A stretch of 28,515 bases of DNA from CAYJAZ01 sp964369165 (GCA_964369165.1 CAYJFE010000028.1:1-28515), one strand, 5' to 3'; shown: positions 15,841 to 23,245, numbered from the stretch's first letter. Program-made: numbers and translations. The notes: generated from the letters alone by a model not told the origin.

Positions 15841-16923
15841 TTATACGAGAATTAATTGTTCTTCTTTATTTATTAATGGGCTTACCTTGCCAATTTGCCA
15901 ATAAGGTATTGCTAAAGCTTGCATTCTTTCTTTGGCTTCTTCTTGTTTATGTGGTGGAACAGCAAGCAACAAACCGCCTGAAGTTTGCGCATCAAAAACT
16001 AAAAGAGCTTTGAGTATAGCTTCTTCATTTTTGTTATAGGCATGGTGTGTTTTACATAAGCAATGGTTTTTATTATGATAAGTGCCAGCAGGAATAATGC
16101 CGTATTCAGCCAAATCAAGCACATGATCTAAAAATGGGATTTTATGAAGTTCTAATTCAACAGCGCATTTTGAAGCTTTTGCCATTTCTAAAATATGACC
16201 ACCAAGGCCAAATCCCGTAATGTCAGTCGCTGCTTTTAATTGCATGTCTTGAATAATTTTTCCTGCATCTTTATTTAGCTTTGTTGCCCAAGAGTAGAGC
16301 AGATCTTCTAAATCTTGCACACAGTATTTATTATTGACATCACTCCAATTTGCTTTGATTGCAGTTGCTAAAACGCCAATACCAATAGGTTTAGTTAGAA
16401 ATAAAATATCGTCTTCTTTCAAGCCTGAATTTGAAGCTATATTGCTTGGATCAATACAGCCAGTGACGCTGAGGCCGTATTTTATATCTTCTTCTTCTAA
16501 AGTATGCCCACCTGCTAAAACTGCGTCAGCTTCAATAATTTTTTCAATGCCGCCTTCTAAAATTTCTTTTAAAACCGAAAGCTCTACTTCCTTTGAAGGA
16601 AAAGAGAGAACATTCATGCACGACCAAGCATCGCCACCAACAGCATACACATCAGAAAGCGCGTTTGCAGCGGCAACTTGTCCAAACAATCGAGGATTAT
16701 TGCCAATAGGCGTAAGAATATCTATAGTTTGCACTAAGGCAGTGCCTTGAGGTGGCAAAGCTAGAATGACAGCATCTTCATTATGTTCAAAACCATGAAT
16801 AATTCTTTTAGATTTATCTGGCACAGAACTAAGATTTGATAAAAGTTGCTCAAGTAACTCAGGAGCAGTTTTAGCGGCTCAGCCAGGTGCTTTTGATTTA
16901 TCCATTAATCTGAATTGGGACAT
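15841..16923 (-). CDS. selD: Selenide, water dikinase (SelD), itself a selenoprotein with an in-frame UGA
   Basis: SelD makes selenophosphate from selenide and ATP, the selenium donor for selenocysteine. An uninterrupted frame begins only at 16824, but the family N-terminus lies upstream, across a TGA (16881-16879). From the ATG at 16923 the frame reads MSQFRLMDKSKAPG, selenocysteine 15, AAK and on through TAPELLEQLL into the known sequence. Sec15 falls three residues before Lys18, exactly as catalytic Cys17 and Lys20 do in the enterobacterial enzyme. The full protein is 360 residues. ATP-binding motifs downstream are typical (ALPPQGTALVQTIDILTP, VYAVGG, AATDITGFGLGGH). A plain conceptual translation would drop the first 33 residues, including the active site. 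It is followed by the Smr gene. Confidence 0.93.
16847..16881 (-). promoter_or_regulatory. Selenocysteine UGA codon and candidate bacterial SECIS hairpin in selD
   Basis: The UGA (16881-16879) is followed 11 bases later by TGCTC (16867-16863), which pairs perfectly with GAGCA (16851-16847). The 11-base loop contains a G-U (AGUU) about 21 bases after the UGA. Bacterial SECIS elements place such an apical G inside a short stem-loop roughly 16-37 bases after the UGA. The five-base stem is short, so the exact fold is uncertain. Confidence 0.7.
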
Positions 16924-16961
16924 ACATAACTCTTAAATAAGTAAATTTTTAACGAATTTCT

Positions 16962-16990
16962 AAAATAATGAAATTTTATAAAAAAATCAA
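16962..16990 (-). promoter_or_regulatory. Possible sigma-70 promoter for selD
   Basis: On the minus strand TTGATT (16990-16985) and TATTTT (16967-16962) stand 17 bases apart, about 40 bases before the selD start. The -35 element abuts the terminator of the upstream small gene. Confidence 0.4.
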
Positions 16991-16992
16991 GA

Positions 16993-17041
16993 AAAATAAA
17001 AAACCTAAAATAAAGAAATAATCATCTTTATTCTAGGTTTT
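16993..17041 (-). terminator. Terminator of the YjfB-like gene
   Basis: On the minus strand AAAACCTAGAATAAAG pairs with CTTTATTTTAGGTTTT (17041-17026 with 17015-17000, one mismatch) over a ten-base loop. A T-rich tract follows. It lies between the small gene's stop (17068) and selD. Confidence 0.8.
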
Positions 17042-17067
17042 AATCAAAATTTCTAAAGGATATAATA

Positions 17068-17283
17068 CTAAGCAACAGTATTAATATTTAATCCTTTACC
17101 CATGGCATTAAAAGCTTCTGTTTGGGCGTTATTAATGCCTTCTGTACTGCCATTAATAAGCTTATTCACCATTTCTTCTTGAATTTCCAATGACTTAGTT
17201 GTCATTGAAGCAGCAACACCTTGTTGCAAAGAACCAGCAGGCGCAGAATTAAGTGCATTTACTGATACATTTCCAATGTTCAT
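17068..17283 (-). CDS. YjfB-like putative motility protein, 71 residues
   Basis: The chain starts at 17283 (MNIGNVSVNA), five bases after AAGGAGG, a perfect ribosome site; the longer frame to 17310 is not needed. It has the layout of the YjfB family: a short N-terminal segment, then SLQQGVAASMTTKSLEIQEEMVNKLI, a helix of the same pattern (S-LQQAV-S--L-KK--D), and a small polar tail ending in LNINTV. YjfB proteins are named for their link to motility regulons but have no known molecular role. The upstream region carries a sigma-28-like promoter, which fits. No other flagellar gene is in the window. It has its own terminator and appears monocistronic. Confidence 0.75.
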   Translation of the reverse strand: MNIGNVSVNALNSAPAGSLQQGVAASMTTKSLEIQEEMVNKLINGSTEGINNAQTEAFNAMGKGLNINTVA

Positions 17284-17315
17284 AAAAACCTCCTTGTTGT
17301 AATGTAGCACTATCT

Positions 17316-17342
17316 TTATCGGTAGAATTTTAAAAAGATATA
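17316..17342 (-). promoter_or_regulatory. Sigma-28 (FliA)-like promoter for the YjfB-like gene
   Basis: On the minus strand TATATCTT (17342-17335), an 11-base spacer and ACCGATAA (17323-17316) follow. The flagellar consensus is TAAAGTTT-N11-GCCGATAA, so the -10 matches 7 of 8 and the -35 matches 5 of 8 with exact spacing. The start codon is about 33 bases downstream. A transcript starting near 17308 would have a short leader containing the ribosome site. Confidence 0.6.
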
Positions 17343-17378
17343 GGTGTTTTTTAGAGAAATTTTAATTCTCTATTCACC

Positions 17379-17407
17379 TTGACAAATGTATAAAGTATTA
17401 TTAATTA
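17379..17407 (+). promoter_or_regulatory. Possible sigma-70 promoter for the Tim44-like gene
   Basis: A perfect TTGACA (17379-17384) is followed after 17 bases by TAATTA (17402-17407), about 33 bases before the start codon. The -10 is a weak match. Confidence 0.4.
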
Positions 17408-17439
17408 AAATTAATATATTATACAAAAAGGAAGAATCC

Positions 17440-18375
17440 ATGAAATATTTTGGAATTTTAATTGCTTTTGTGGCAGTGCTTTTATTTTCTATGTCGGAAA
17501 TTGCTGATGCTAAACGCTTTGGTGGCTCACGCTCATTCGGATCAAAACCCTCGTTTTCAACTACAGCGCCAAAGGCACCATCGTCAAACCTCAATAATGG
17601 CACCACTTTTAATCAAAGAGATACAACAAATCAAGCAAATGTTGGTGCAGCTGGTGCAGGTGCTGGCGCAGCAACGGCTTCACGCGGTGGTTTTGGCCTT
17701 ATGGGCGGCTTATTAGCGGGCACTTTATTAGGCTCTATGCTTATGGGGACACCTTTTGCTGGTGGCGGTCTTATGGATATTCTTCTTATAGGCCTTTTAG
17801 TTTATTTTGGATTGCGTTTATTTAGCTCTGTATTTGCAAGAAATAAACAAAGTAATCAAAATCAACAACAGCAATATAGACAAAATACTTATAATCAACA
17901 ACAAAGCAATAATCAACACTCCAGACAGCAAGCCTCTAATGCTTGGGATAATTTGAAAAGTGATGATGATTATGTGCAAAATACTCAAAATAGAGAGCAG
18001 GGCGCAGGGCAAAATATTGCTGTAAATGAAGAATTTTTAGAAGGCGCAAAAACTTTATTTATCAGAATGCAAAAATCATGGGACAATCGTGATTTAGAAG
18101 ACATTAAAGCTTTCACATCAAAGGCCGTATTTGATGAAATTCAAAAACAAGCCAATGAAGATCCAAAACCTTCTCAAACACTTATATTATCCTTGCACGC
18201 AGAAATTAATCAGCAAGAAAAACAAGGGGAAGCTGACAGAATTTCCGTTTATTTTACAGCCTTAATGCGTGAAGATAATGATCAAGCTATGGCTGAAAAC
18301 ATGACAGAATTGTGGCATTTTTATCGTGAAAACTCTAGTTCAAATTGGCTTTTAGACGGCATTCAGCAGGTATAA
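17440..18375 (+). CDS. Tim44-domain exported or membrane protein
   Basis: The 311-residue protein starts at the ATG at 17440, after AAAGGAAG, followed by a signal-like segment (hydrophobic 4-17, then IADAKRFGG). A Ser/Pro/Thr-rich linker leads to a glycine-rich hydrophobic region at about 82-130 (GGLLAGTLLGSMLMG, then LMDILLIGLLVYFGLRLF) that probably spans the membrane. A Gln/Asn-rich linker follows at 136-165. The C-terminal part (about 205-311) resembles the Tim44 domain: FIRMQKSWDNRDLEDIKAF, then sheet-forming segments and a closing FYRENSSSNWLLDGI. Bacterial Tim44-like proteins occur widely in Proteobacteria. Their function is uncertain; membrane anchoring or adaptor roles have been suggested. 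The next gene starts one base after the stop. Confidence 0.8.
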   Translation: MKYFGILIAFVAVLLFSMSEIADAKRFGGSRSFGSKPSFSTTAPKAPSSNLNNGTTFNQRDTTNQANVGAAGAGAGAATASRGGFGLMGGLLAGTLLGSMLMGTPFAGGGLMDILLIGLLVYFGLRLFSSVFARNKQSNQNQQQQYRQNTYNQQQSNNQHSRQQASNAWDNLKSDDDYVQNTQNREQGAGQNIAVNEEFLEGAKTLFIRMQKSWDNRDLEDIKAFTSKAVFDEIQKQANEDPKPSQTLILSLHAEINQQEKQGEADRISVYFTALMREDNDQAMAENMTELWHFYRENSSSNWLLDGIQQV

Positions 18376-18376
18376 T

Positions 18377-19129
18377 ATGGAAATGGAAAAATTTAAAGAA
18401 ATATATCCTATTAAAAATTTCAATGTTGATTTTCGCGGTAATTTGAAAATTGCTACCATTTTTGATTTCTGCCAAGACTTAGCTGAGGCTCATGCTTCAA
18501 AGTTAGATATAGGCTATGCTTTTTGTAAGGAACGTAATATTGCATGGGTTTTAACTGGTTTTCGCTTTGTTATTCATAAAATTCCGCACTGGAATAATGA
18601 TTTGAAAGCTTCAACCTGGCCAAGCAAAACCACAAAATTGATTTGTAGGCGTGATTATAGTTTTTCTGTTAATGATGAAGTCTGTGTTTCTGCAGCCGCT
18701 CATTGGATTAATTTAGATACTATAAAGCATCGCCCACTTGCAATTAGCGCTAATATTCCAAATTTTCCTACTATAGATGAATTTGCTGTTGAAGGTGAAT
18801 TGAGCAAGATATCACTTCCGTCGTCTGAGAGTATGCATTTTCAAAAATCATTTGAAGTACTTATTTCAAATATTGATGTAAATAATCATGTGAATAATTC
18901 AGTCTATGCACTATGGGCTTGCGAGGCTATGGGAATTGATTGGCAAAAAAGCAAGCAATTGAAAGAAATGGAAATTAATTTCAAAAATCAAACTTTTATG
19001 AATGAAGAAGTGCATATATCAGCTTCAATAGAGGGTAACAAAGTTGTTCAATCCTTGTATAAGCTTGTTAATAACGAAGAAATTGAAGTCGCACGAATTC
19101 AATCCTCATGGGAAGATGTAGCCATATAG
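18377..19129 (+). CDS. Acyl-ACP thioesterase
   Basis: The 250-residue protein has two hot-dog halves, as in the FatA/FatB-like bacterial family that hydrolyses acyl-ACP to free fatty acid. The N-terminal half has IFDFCQDLAEAHA (28-40) and WVLTGFRFVIHKIP. The C-terminal half carries NIDVNNHVNNSVYALW (165-180), which matches the plant active-site segment D-V-N-x-H-V-N-N; Asp167, Asn169 and His171 are the candidate catalytic residues. It starts one base after the Tim44-like stop, which suggests translational coupling. An alternative start two codons later (MEKF) is possible. What links a thioesterase to a Tim44-like protein is unknown. A leftward gene ends 27 bases past its stop; no terminator is visible. 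Confidence 0.85.
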   Translation: MEMEKFKEIYPIKNFNVDFRGNLKIATIFDFCQDLAEAHASKLDIGYAFCKERNIAWVLTGFRFVIHKIPHWNNDLKASTWPSKTTKLICRRDYSFSVNDEVCVSAAAHWINLDTIKHRPLAISANIPNFPTIDEFAVEGELSKISLPSSESMHFQKSFEVLISNIDVNNHVNNSVYALWACEAMGIDWQKSKQLKEMEINFKNQTFMNEEVHISASIEGNKVVQSLYKLVNNEEIEVARIQSSWEDVAI

Positions 19130-19156
19130 AAGATGATAGAGAGCTAATAATCTGAT

Positions 19157-19612
19157 TTATACATTTAATTGTATGCGTATTCTTGTAAAAAGCTCTTTTA
19201 TTTGTTTGTCATCTCTTTCTTCTTCATGATAGAGTGAAAGTATAGGTTTCCATGTAGAATTATATGGGCTTATATAAACTTCATATTCAGCACTTCTTTT
19301 TGCTAGTTCATACAAAAGTTCATCTTCTGAATTAAATATTTCTTTAATATTTATATTGATTTTAGGGTCTTCCATTATATCTTCTTTTGTGATTGCCGTA
19401 CCAATAATAATATAGTTACTTTCTTCTGTAATTTCTTTTAATTCTTGAACTTCAGAAACGTCAATTAAATCAGTGCGAAGTTTTGGTTTTGCGCTGTACA
19501 TTGTGATAAAGTTTGTGCCATCGGCTACTATACGAGCTTTACCATCTGACTGACTTAAGCAAACAAATATTTCATCTATGGTTTTTGGTGTAAAATATTG
19601 TATTCTTTGCAT
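19157..19612 (-). CDS. Shortened relative of the FAD-binding subunit of molybdopterin dehydrogenases
   Basis: Residues 3-83 resemble the first FAD-binding lobe of the XdhB/CoxM family: IQYFTPKTIDEIFVCLSQ, then a glycine turn ADGTNFI (30-36) where the family has AGGT[DN]L, then TDLIDVSEVQELKEI and IGTAITKEDI. The usual second half, with the TIGGN motif, is missing. The remaining 70 residues are charged and I recognise nothing in them. At 151 residues it is about half the family length, and no large (molybdenum) or iron-sulfur subunit is adjacent. The upstream context is a 340-bp stretch without a gene. It is either a decaying remnant or a repurposed small domain. The frame is intact, so I call it a gene with caution. 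Confidence 0.55.
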   Translation of the reverse strand: MQRIQYFTPKTIDEIFVCLSQSDGKARIVADGTNFITMYSAKPKLRTDLIDVSEVQELKEITEESNYIIIGTAITKEDIMEDPKININIKEIFNSEDELLYELAKRSAEYEVYISPYNSTWKPILSLYHEEERDDKQIKELFTRIRIQLNV

Positions 19613-19634
19613 AATATCCCCATTCTTTGCATAA
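19602..19634 (-). repeat. Short direct duplication over the start codon of the FAD-subunit relative
   Basis: ATTCTTTGCATAA occurs at 19602-19614 and again at 19622-19634, a 20-base offset. On the coding strand each copy contains TTATGCAAAGAAT, so the start region with its ATG is duplicated. The upstream ATG is out of frame with the gene. Confidence 0.75.
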
Positions 19635-19954
19635 CAAAGTGATTAGAAAGTTTCAATACTAAAGAGTCAAGTCTTTAGAATATGCCAAAGCTAAAAACAA
19701 TGGCAAGCTAATAGAAATGCATTAAAAATCTCAATGGTTTAAGGCAAAGGTAGAGTTTTTACCGAAATGAAACAGAGTGTTGATATATGCTAAAAAAATA
19801 GCATTGAATAATGAGTGTGAGAGAAGATAAACAATAATCTTTAAAATCACAAAAAACAAATTCTGATTATACAATAAACAAAATAGTTTTAAATGTAAAG
19901 CATTTTCTTTGAAATTATTTTACATGATACATTTATGTGATAGACACACTTTAG
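19635..19954. other. Gene-free AT-rich stretch with small hairpins
   Basis: I find no gene here. It contains a 7-bp hairpin CTAAAGA/TCTTTAG at about 19659-19678, GGTA/TACC at about 19749-19763 and a perfect ATGCTA/TAGCAT hairpin with an A6 loop at 19787-19804. A TATAAT on the minus strand (19871-19866) could begin a leader of about 240 bases for the gene at 19612, but it has no good -35. No tRNA fold is evident. Decayed coding sequence is the other possibility. Confidence 0.4.
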
Positions 19955-20380
19955 TTATTGCAATGAGAAAAACTTATCTTTAATATGCGTTTCAAGAGGG
20001 CAAATTTTGCCTTCTTTATTAATGCAAGCGTGTAAGGTGCTTGCTTCTGCCATGACAATAGTTTTTTCTTCATTGTATATTTTATAAGCAAAGCGTACTG
20101 AAGCTTTTTTCCACTCACTCACACCAATTTCTACATAGATCAAATCATCATAAACAATTGGTGATCTATAGCGAATTTCTGCTTCTTTTACAGGCAAGAT
20201 AAGGCCTTCTTTTTCCATTTCTTTATAGGTGAAATTCACTTCTCTGCCTAAATAATTTCTTGCTCTCTCACAGATATGTAAGTATTCAGCATGATATAAA
20301 ACGCCCATTGTGTCAGTTTCACCGTATGATACACGGTGTGGCATATATGTTTTGTAGCCAATTGCTTCTAAAAATTTCAT
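19955..20380 (-). CDS. YbgC/FadM-type acyl-CoA thioesterase
   Basis: The 141-residue single hot-dog protein has the 4-hydroxybenzoyl-CoA thioesterase/YbgC signature YGETDTMGVLYHAEYL (19-34), with Asp23 as the catalytic aspartate and His30 nearby. An R-A-R-N-Y-L-G helix follows. Such enzymes hydrolyse short- or medium-chain acyl-CoA or acyl-ACP in the cytoplasm; YbgC proteins are often linked to the Tol-Pal cluster. tolB lies 3 kb away here and not in the same operon. The ATG is one base past the stop of the permease gene upstream, so the two are translationally coupled. The substrate cannot be told from sequence. Confidence 0.85.
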   Translation of the reverse strand: MKFLEAIGYKTYMPHRVSYGETDTMGVLYHAEYLHICERARNYLGREVNFTYKEMEKEGLILPVKEAEIRYRSPIVYDDLIYVEIGVSEWKKASVRFAYKIYNEEKTIVMAEASTLHACINKEGKICPLETHIKDKFFSLQ

Positions 20381-20381
20381 A

Positions 20382-21494
20382 TTAACCCTTTTTATATTTT
20401 GATGTTTTGCGCTTAATAGCGGATATTATTTTACTTTTTGGAGCATGATCAACTTCGTCAGCAATAATTTTAATATCAAGTCCAAATAAAAGAACAGCTT
20501 CTGCAATGCATTGTAAAGCTAGGGCAACCAACACAGGACCAGCTATAAGCCCGACGCTTCCAAATACAGCCAAGCCGCATAAAATTGAAAGAAATAGCAC
20601 GAAAAAAGGAGCTTTAATTCCTTTAGATAAAAAGTAGGGGCGAGCAAAATTGTCAATTCCCGCAACTATAAGCATACACCAAGCCACCAAGCCTAAAGAC
20701 ATTGCTGGTGAAGCTATAAACCACAAAACAAAGGCCAAAGGCACCCAAACCATCGCCGTGCCGATAAGTGGAATAGGGGCGACTATGCAAGCAAGTAAAC
20801 CCCAAAATAAAGGCTCAGGCACTTGAAAAATCATAAAACCTATTGTGCAAGCTATGCCTTGAAAAAGAGCAACAAGCAAAATTCCATTCAAAACAGAACG
20901 AAGTGCTGCACGAATAGTCACTAAAAATCTGTCCAGCATTCCTTCTTGAAAGGCAAAAACTTTATCTGCAATTTGCTTTATTTGTTTTGCATACATAAGA
21001 CAAAGAAGTGTCAGAATTACAAATAAGAATAGATGCCACATAAAGTTTACAAGACCACCTGCAAAACCTGCCGCACCAGAAATTGAATAAGAAACAATAG
21101 TATTCAGCACTTGATTGATATTGGTACTGAGTTCAGTAATAAAATGATTGATTTCAGGTATATTTGCAATCCAAGTTTCAAATCTATCCAGATAAATTTG
21201 AACATTTTCAGGAATTGCCCAACCAGTATTTCGCCATTGTTGCAAGAGTTTCACGCCATTTATAGCTTGTGGAGTAACCATAAGTACAACAACTGTAACA
21301 GGCAAAATAATGGAAGCCATAATTATAAGTGTGAAAAGTACAAAGGCAGGCACTAAAGAAAATTTGCTTCTCAATTTATCAAAGAAAGTAAGCGAAATCA
21401 TCGAAAGGCAAGAAGCTAAAAATATGGTTGCAGGATAGGGATATAATAAAGGTGTACAAGCGAGAATTGCAAGTAAAATAAAGATAATAGGCAT
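20382..21494 (-). CDS. AI-2E family (PerM-like) membrane permease
   Basis: This 370-residue polytopic protein has about eight hydrophobic segments in the AI-2E/PerM arrangement: a two-helix N-terminal unit, a soluble region (about 85-135, LLQQWRNTGWAIPENVQIYLDRF and so on), then clusters of helices. The family motif appears as PEPLFWGLLACIVAPIPLIGTAMVW near 225-250, and the C-terminal region has DNFARPYFLSKGIKAP and LIAGPVLVALALQC. Members export autoinducer-2 or are Na+/H+ antiporters, but most are uncharacterised, so no substrate is assigned. The ATG follows GAGG by five bases. It is the first gene of a unit with the YbgC-type gene. Confidence 0.88.
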   Translation of the reverse strand: MPIIFILLAILACTPLLYPYPATIFLASCLSMISLTFFDKLRSKFSLVPAFVLFTLIIMASIILPVTVVVLMVTPQAINGVKLLQQWRNTGWAIPENVQIYLDRFETWIANIPEINHFITELSTNINQVLNTIVSYSISGAAGFAGGLVNFMWHLFLFVILTLLCLMYAKQIKQIADKVFAFQEGMLDRFLVTIRAALRSVLNGILLVALFQGIACTIGFMIFQVPEPLFWGLLACIVAPIPLIGTAMVWVPLAFVLWFIASPAMSLGLVAWCMLIVAGIDNFARPYFLSKGIKAPFFVLFLSILCGLAVFGSVGLIAGPVLVALALQCIAEAVLLFGLDIKIIADEVDHAPKSKIISAIKRKTSKYKKG

Positions 21495-21534
21495 AGTAAC
21501 CTCGAAGTATTTAAATCAAGTAATAACATTTATA

Positions 21535-21563
21535 GAAATATACTTTTTCTCACTTTTTGTCGA
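21535..21563 (-). promoter_or_regulatory. Possible sigma-70 promoter for the permease operon
   Basis: On the minus strand TCGACA (21563-21558, one mismatch to TTGACA) and TATTTC (21540-21535) stand 17 bases apart, about 40 bases before the start codon. A TATATT two bases earlier is an alternative -10. Confidence 0.35.
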
Positions 21564-21688
21564 CTATTATTTTTATAATTCATTAAAAATAAAATAGTAT
21601 AATAAACAGAATAGTTAGAAAGTATTTAGCAAAATAAATAGAGAAAAAACAAGTTTTGTCAAAAATCTAACTTAAAAAACGAAATTTT

Positions 21689-21704
21689 TGGCACAAAACT
21701 TGCT
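21689..21704 (+). promoter_or_regulatory. Sigma-54 promoter of the 163-residue unknown gene
   Basis: TGGCAC (21689-21694), five bases, TTGCT (21700-21704) match the sigma-54 -24/-12 consensus (TGGCAC-N5-TTGCW) without a mismatch. The invariant GG and GC are 12 bases apart as required. The start codon is 55 bases downstream, after a strong ribosome site. No activator gene is in the window. Confidence 0.8.
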
Positions 21705-21758
21705 TTAGAATATGCGAAAGATAGAAAGGGAAAAAATATCCCACATTTTGGAGGTAGC

Positions 21759-22250
21759 ATGACAGACGCAAATATACAAGTAGATAGATTCAATGAAAAA
21801 AATCTCCTTAACTCAAAACAAACCTATTCACATTATGAAAAAATTTTGGCAACATTAGCTGAACACGCCTCAGATGCAGAAAAGTCCATTGAAGATAGAG
21901 CTGAAGAATTAGAAGAAGGCTTTTTAAATATTATATTCTATCTCTTTAACAAACACAATATCAATAGAAGTGAAAAAATTATTATTTCTTTGCTTGATTG
22001 TGGTGATCTTGATGTAAACGAGCATACACAAAGAGATACAATCTTAGAAATATTGAAAAAAACTCCTCAATGTCTTAGAATTATGCAAAGATTAGCAGCC
22101 GATGCCCTGCTTAGACGTGGGCTTCAAAATATCAGAAATGCGCACTCAATCGAGCAAGCAAGTGCGAATGAAGAAGAAAATTCCCTAGACAAAAGAATTA
22201 TTTTCCAAACCTCAATAAAAAGTGATCTTTCTCATTTTTATTTAGTATAG
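21759..22250 (+). CDS. Unknown acidic helical protein, 163 residues
   Basis: I do not recognise this protein. It is soluble and without a signal peptide. It is predicted mostly helical: two charged helices in the first half (about 20-70; SHYEKILATLAEH, then EDRAEELEEGFLNIIFYLF), followed by LDCGDLDVNEHTQRDTILEIL, then RIMQRLAADALLRRGLQNI and a polar tail ending in HFYLV. Two cysteines (81 and 104) do not form a metal motif. The ribosome site GGAGG lies five bases before the ATG. A perfect sigma-54 promoter lies 55 bases upstream and a strong terminator follows, so it is a single-gene, activator-dependent unit. Sigma-54 control in this lineage often goes with envelope, motility or nitrogen functions, but nothing here identifies one. 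Confidence 0.75.
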   Translation: MTDANIQVDRFNEKNLLNSKQTYSHYEKILATLAEHASDAEKSIEDRAEELEEGFLNIIFYLFNKHNINRSEKIIISLLDCGDLDVNEHTQRDTILEILKKTPQCLRIMQRLAADALLRRGLQNIRNAHSIEQASANEEENSLDKRIIFQTSIKSDLSHFYLV

Positions 22251-22273
22251 ATCGTATACAATCTCCAAAAAAT

Positions 22274-22323
22274 AAAAAAGATTTTGCCCCTTTAGTAATT
22301 AGAGAAGGCAAAATCTTTTTTTT
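22274..22323. terminator. Strong bidirectional terminator
   Basis: AAAAAAGATTTTGCC (22274-22288) pairs with GGCAAAATCTTTTTT (22308-22322) over a loop of about 19 bases. A- and T-runs are on both sides. It ends the sigma-54 gene (+) and the agmatinase gene (-). Confidence 0.88.
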
Positions 22324-22342
22324 ATAAATTGATAAGTTGCGC

Positions 22343-23221
22343 TTATTTTTTTTGGCTTAATCCCATAATTTTATATACGAGATTAGCGCAAGCAAAATCT
22401 GACACTTGAGAGTTTTTTGTTGGCGCTAGTTCAACCACATCAAAACCTATAAGCTCTCTACCTTCTAGGCAAGTTTTCAATAATTCTAAAGATTGATACC
22501 AAGCAAGCCCACCCGGAACTGGTGTTCCTGTATGCGGAATAATTGAAGGGTCAAGCCCGTCTACATCAAATGAAATATAGATTTTCTTAGGAAAGTCTTT
22601 GGGTAAAAGCTCTTCTTTTGTCACATTATTGGGAAGAGGGGAGGAAGAATCTTGAAATAAATGCGCATCGTAGGCTTTTACGCTATATTTTTCTCTCGCT
22701 TCTTTTTCTTCTTCGCAATAGGCTCTTGTACCAAATTGAATCAAAGGAATTGAGAGCTCGCAAGCTCTTGCCATTACAGAGGCATGGCTATATTTTGAGC
22801 CTTCGTAGGCATGGCGAAGATCTGCGTGGGCGTCAATATGGATTATCCCAAAATCTTGATAAAATTCTTTTAATGCTCTTAACGCTCCAAGACTTATAGA
22901 ATGTTCTCCTCCAAGCACAACTGGTAAGGCATTTGAATCTAAAGCAAATTTAGTAGCTTTCTCTAAAGCTTTAAGCATAGCTTTTGGTTTTGTTTCAATT
23001 ATTGCTTTTTGCGTATGAATTCCAAGTTCAGCAGGTTTAGAATCGGTATAAGCATCATAAACTTCAAGCTGGTCAGAAGCTTCTAAAATCTTTAATGGGC
23101 CTAATTGAGTGCCTGAACCATAAGATACTGAATATTCAAAAGCAACAGGAATTACGTGAAATGCAGCCTGCTTTGGTTTAGCATTTTCAATTTCTGAAGA
23201 TAAAAAATGAGGATATTTCAT
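22343..23221 (-). CDS. speB: Agmatinase (ureohydrolase family)
   Basis: This 292-residue manganese ureohydrolase probably converts agmatine to putrescine and urea. All metal ligands are visible: GGEHS (104-108, His107), DAHAD (130-134: Asp130, His132, Asp134) and SFDVDGLDPS (217-226; Asp219, Asp221). The SYGSGTQLGP segment near 33-42 is typical of agmatinases. Arginase and formimidoylglutamase cannot be fully ruled out. I start at 23221 (MKYPHF) because AAGGAAA precedes it; the longer frame to 23299 reads through repeat copy B and is not real. argB, argF and argD elsewhere in the window supply arginine, but no arginine decarboxylase is seen. It lies downstream of tolB, separated by two palindromic repeats. 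Confidence 0.88.
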   Translation of the reverse strand: MKYPHFLSSEIENAKPKQAAFHVIPVAFEYSVSYGSGTQLGPLKILEASDQLEVYDAYTDSKPAELGIHTQKAIIETKPKAMLKALEKATKFALDSNALPVVLGGEHSISLGALRALKEFYQDFGIIHIDAHADLRHAYEGSKYSHASVMARACELSIPLIQFGTRAYCEEEKEAREKYSVKAYDAHLFQDSSSPLPNNVTKEELLPKDFPKKIYISFDVDGLDPSIIPHTGTPVPGGLAWYQSLELLKTCLEGRELIGFDVVELAPTKNSQVSDFACANLVYKIMGLSQKK

Positions 23222-23245
23222 AAATTTTCCTTTTTTGAAAGTTTT

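Noticed and set aside
19635..19954. Possible tRNA or small RNA in the gene-free stretch
   Set aside because: The hairpins are short and scattered. I could not fold a cloverleaf, and no promoter-terminator pair frames them.
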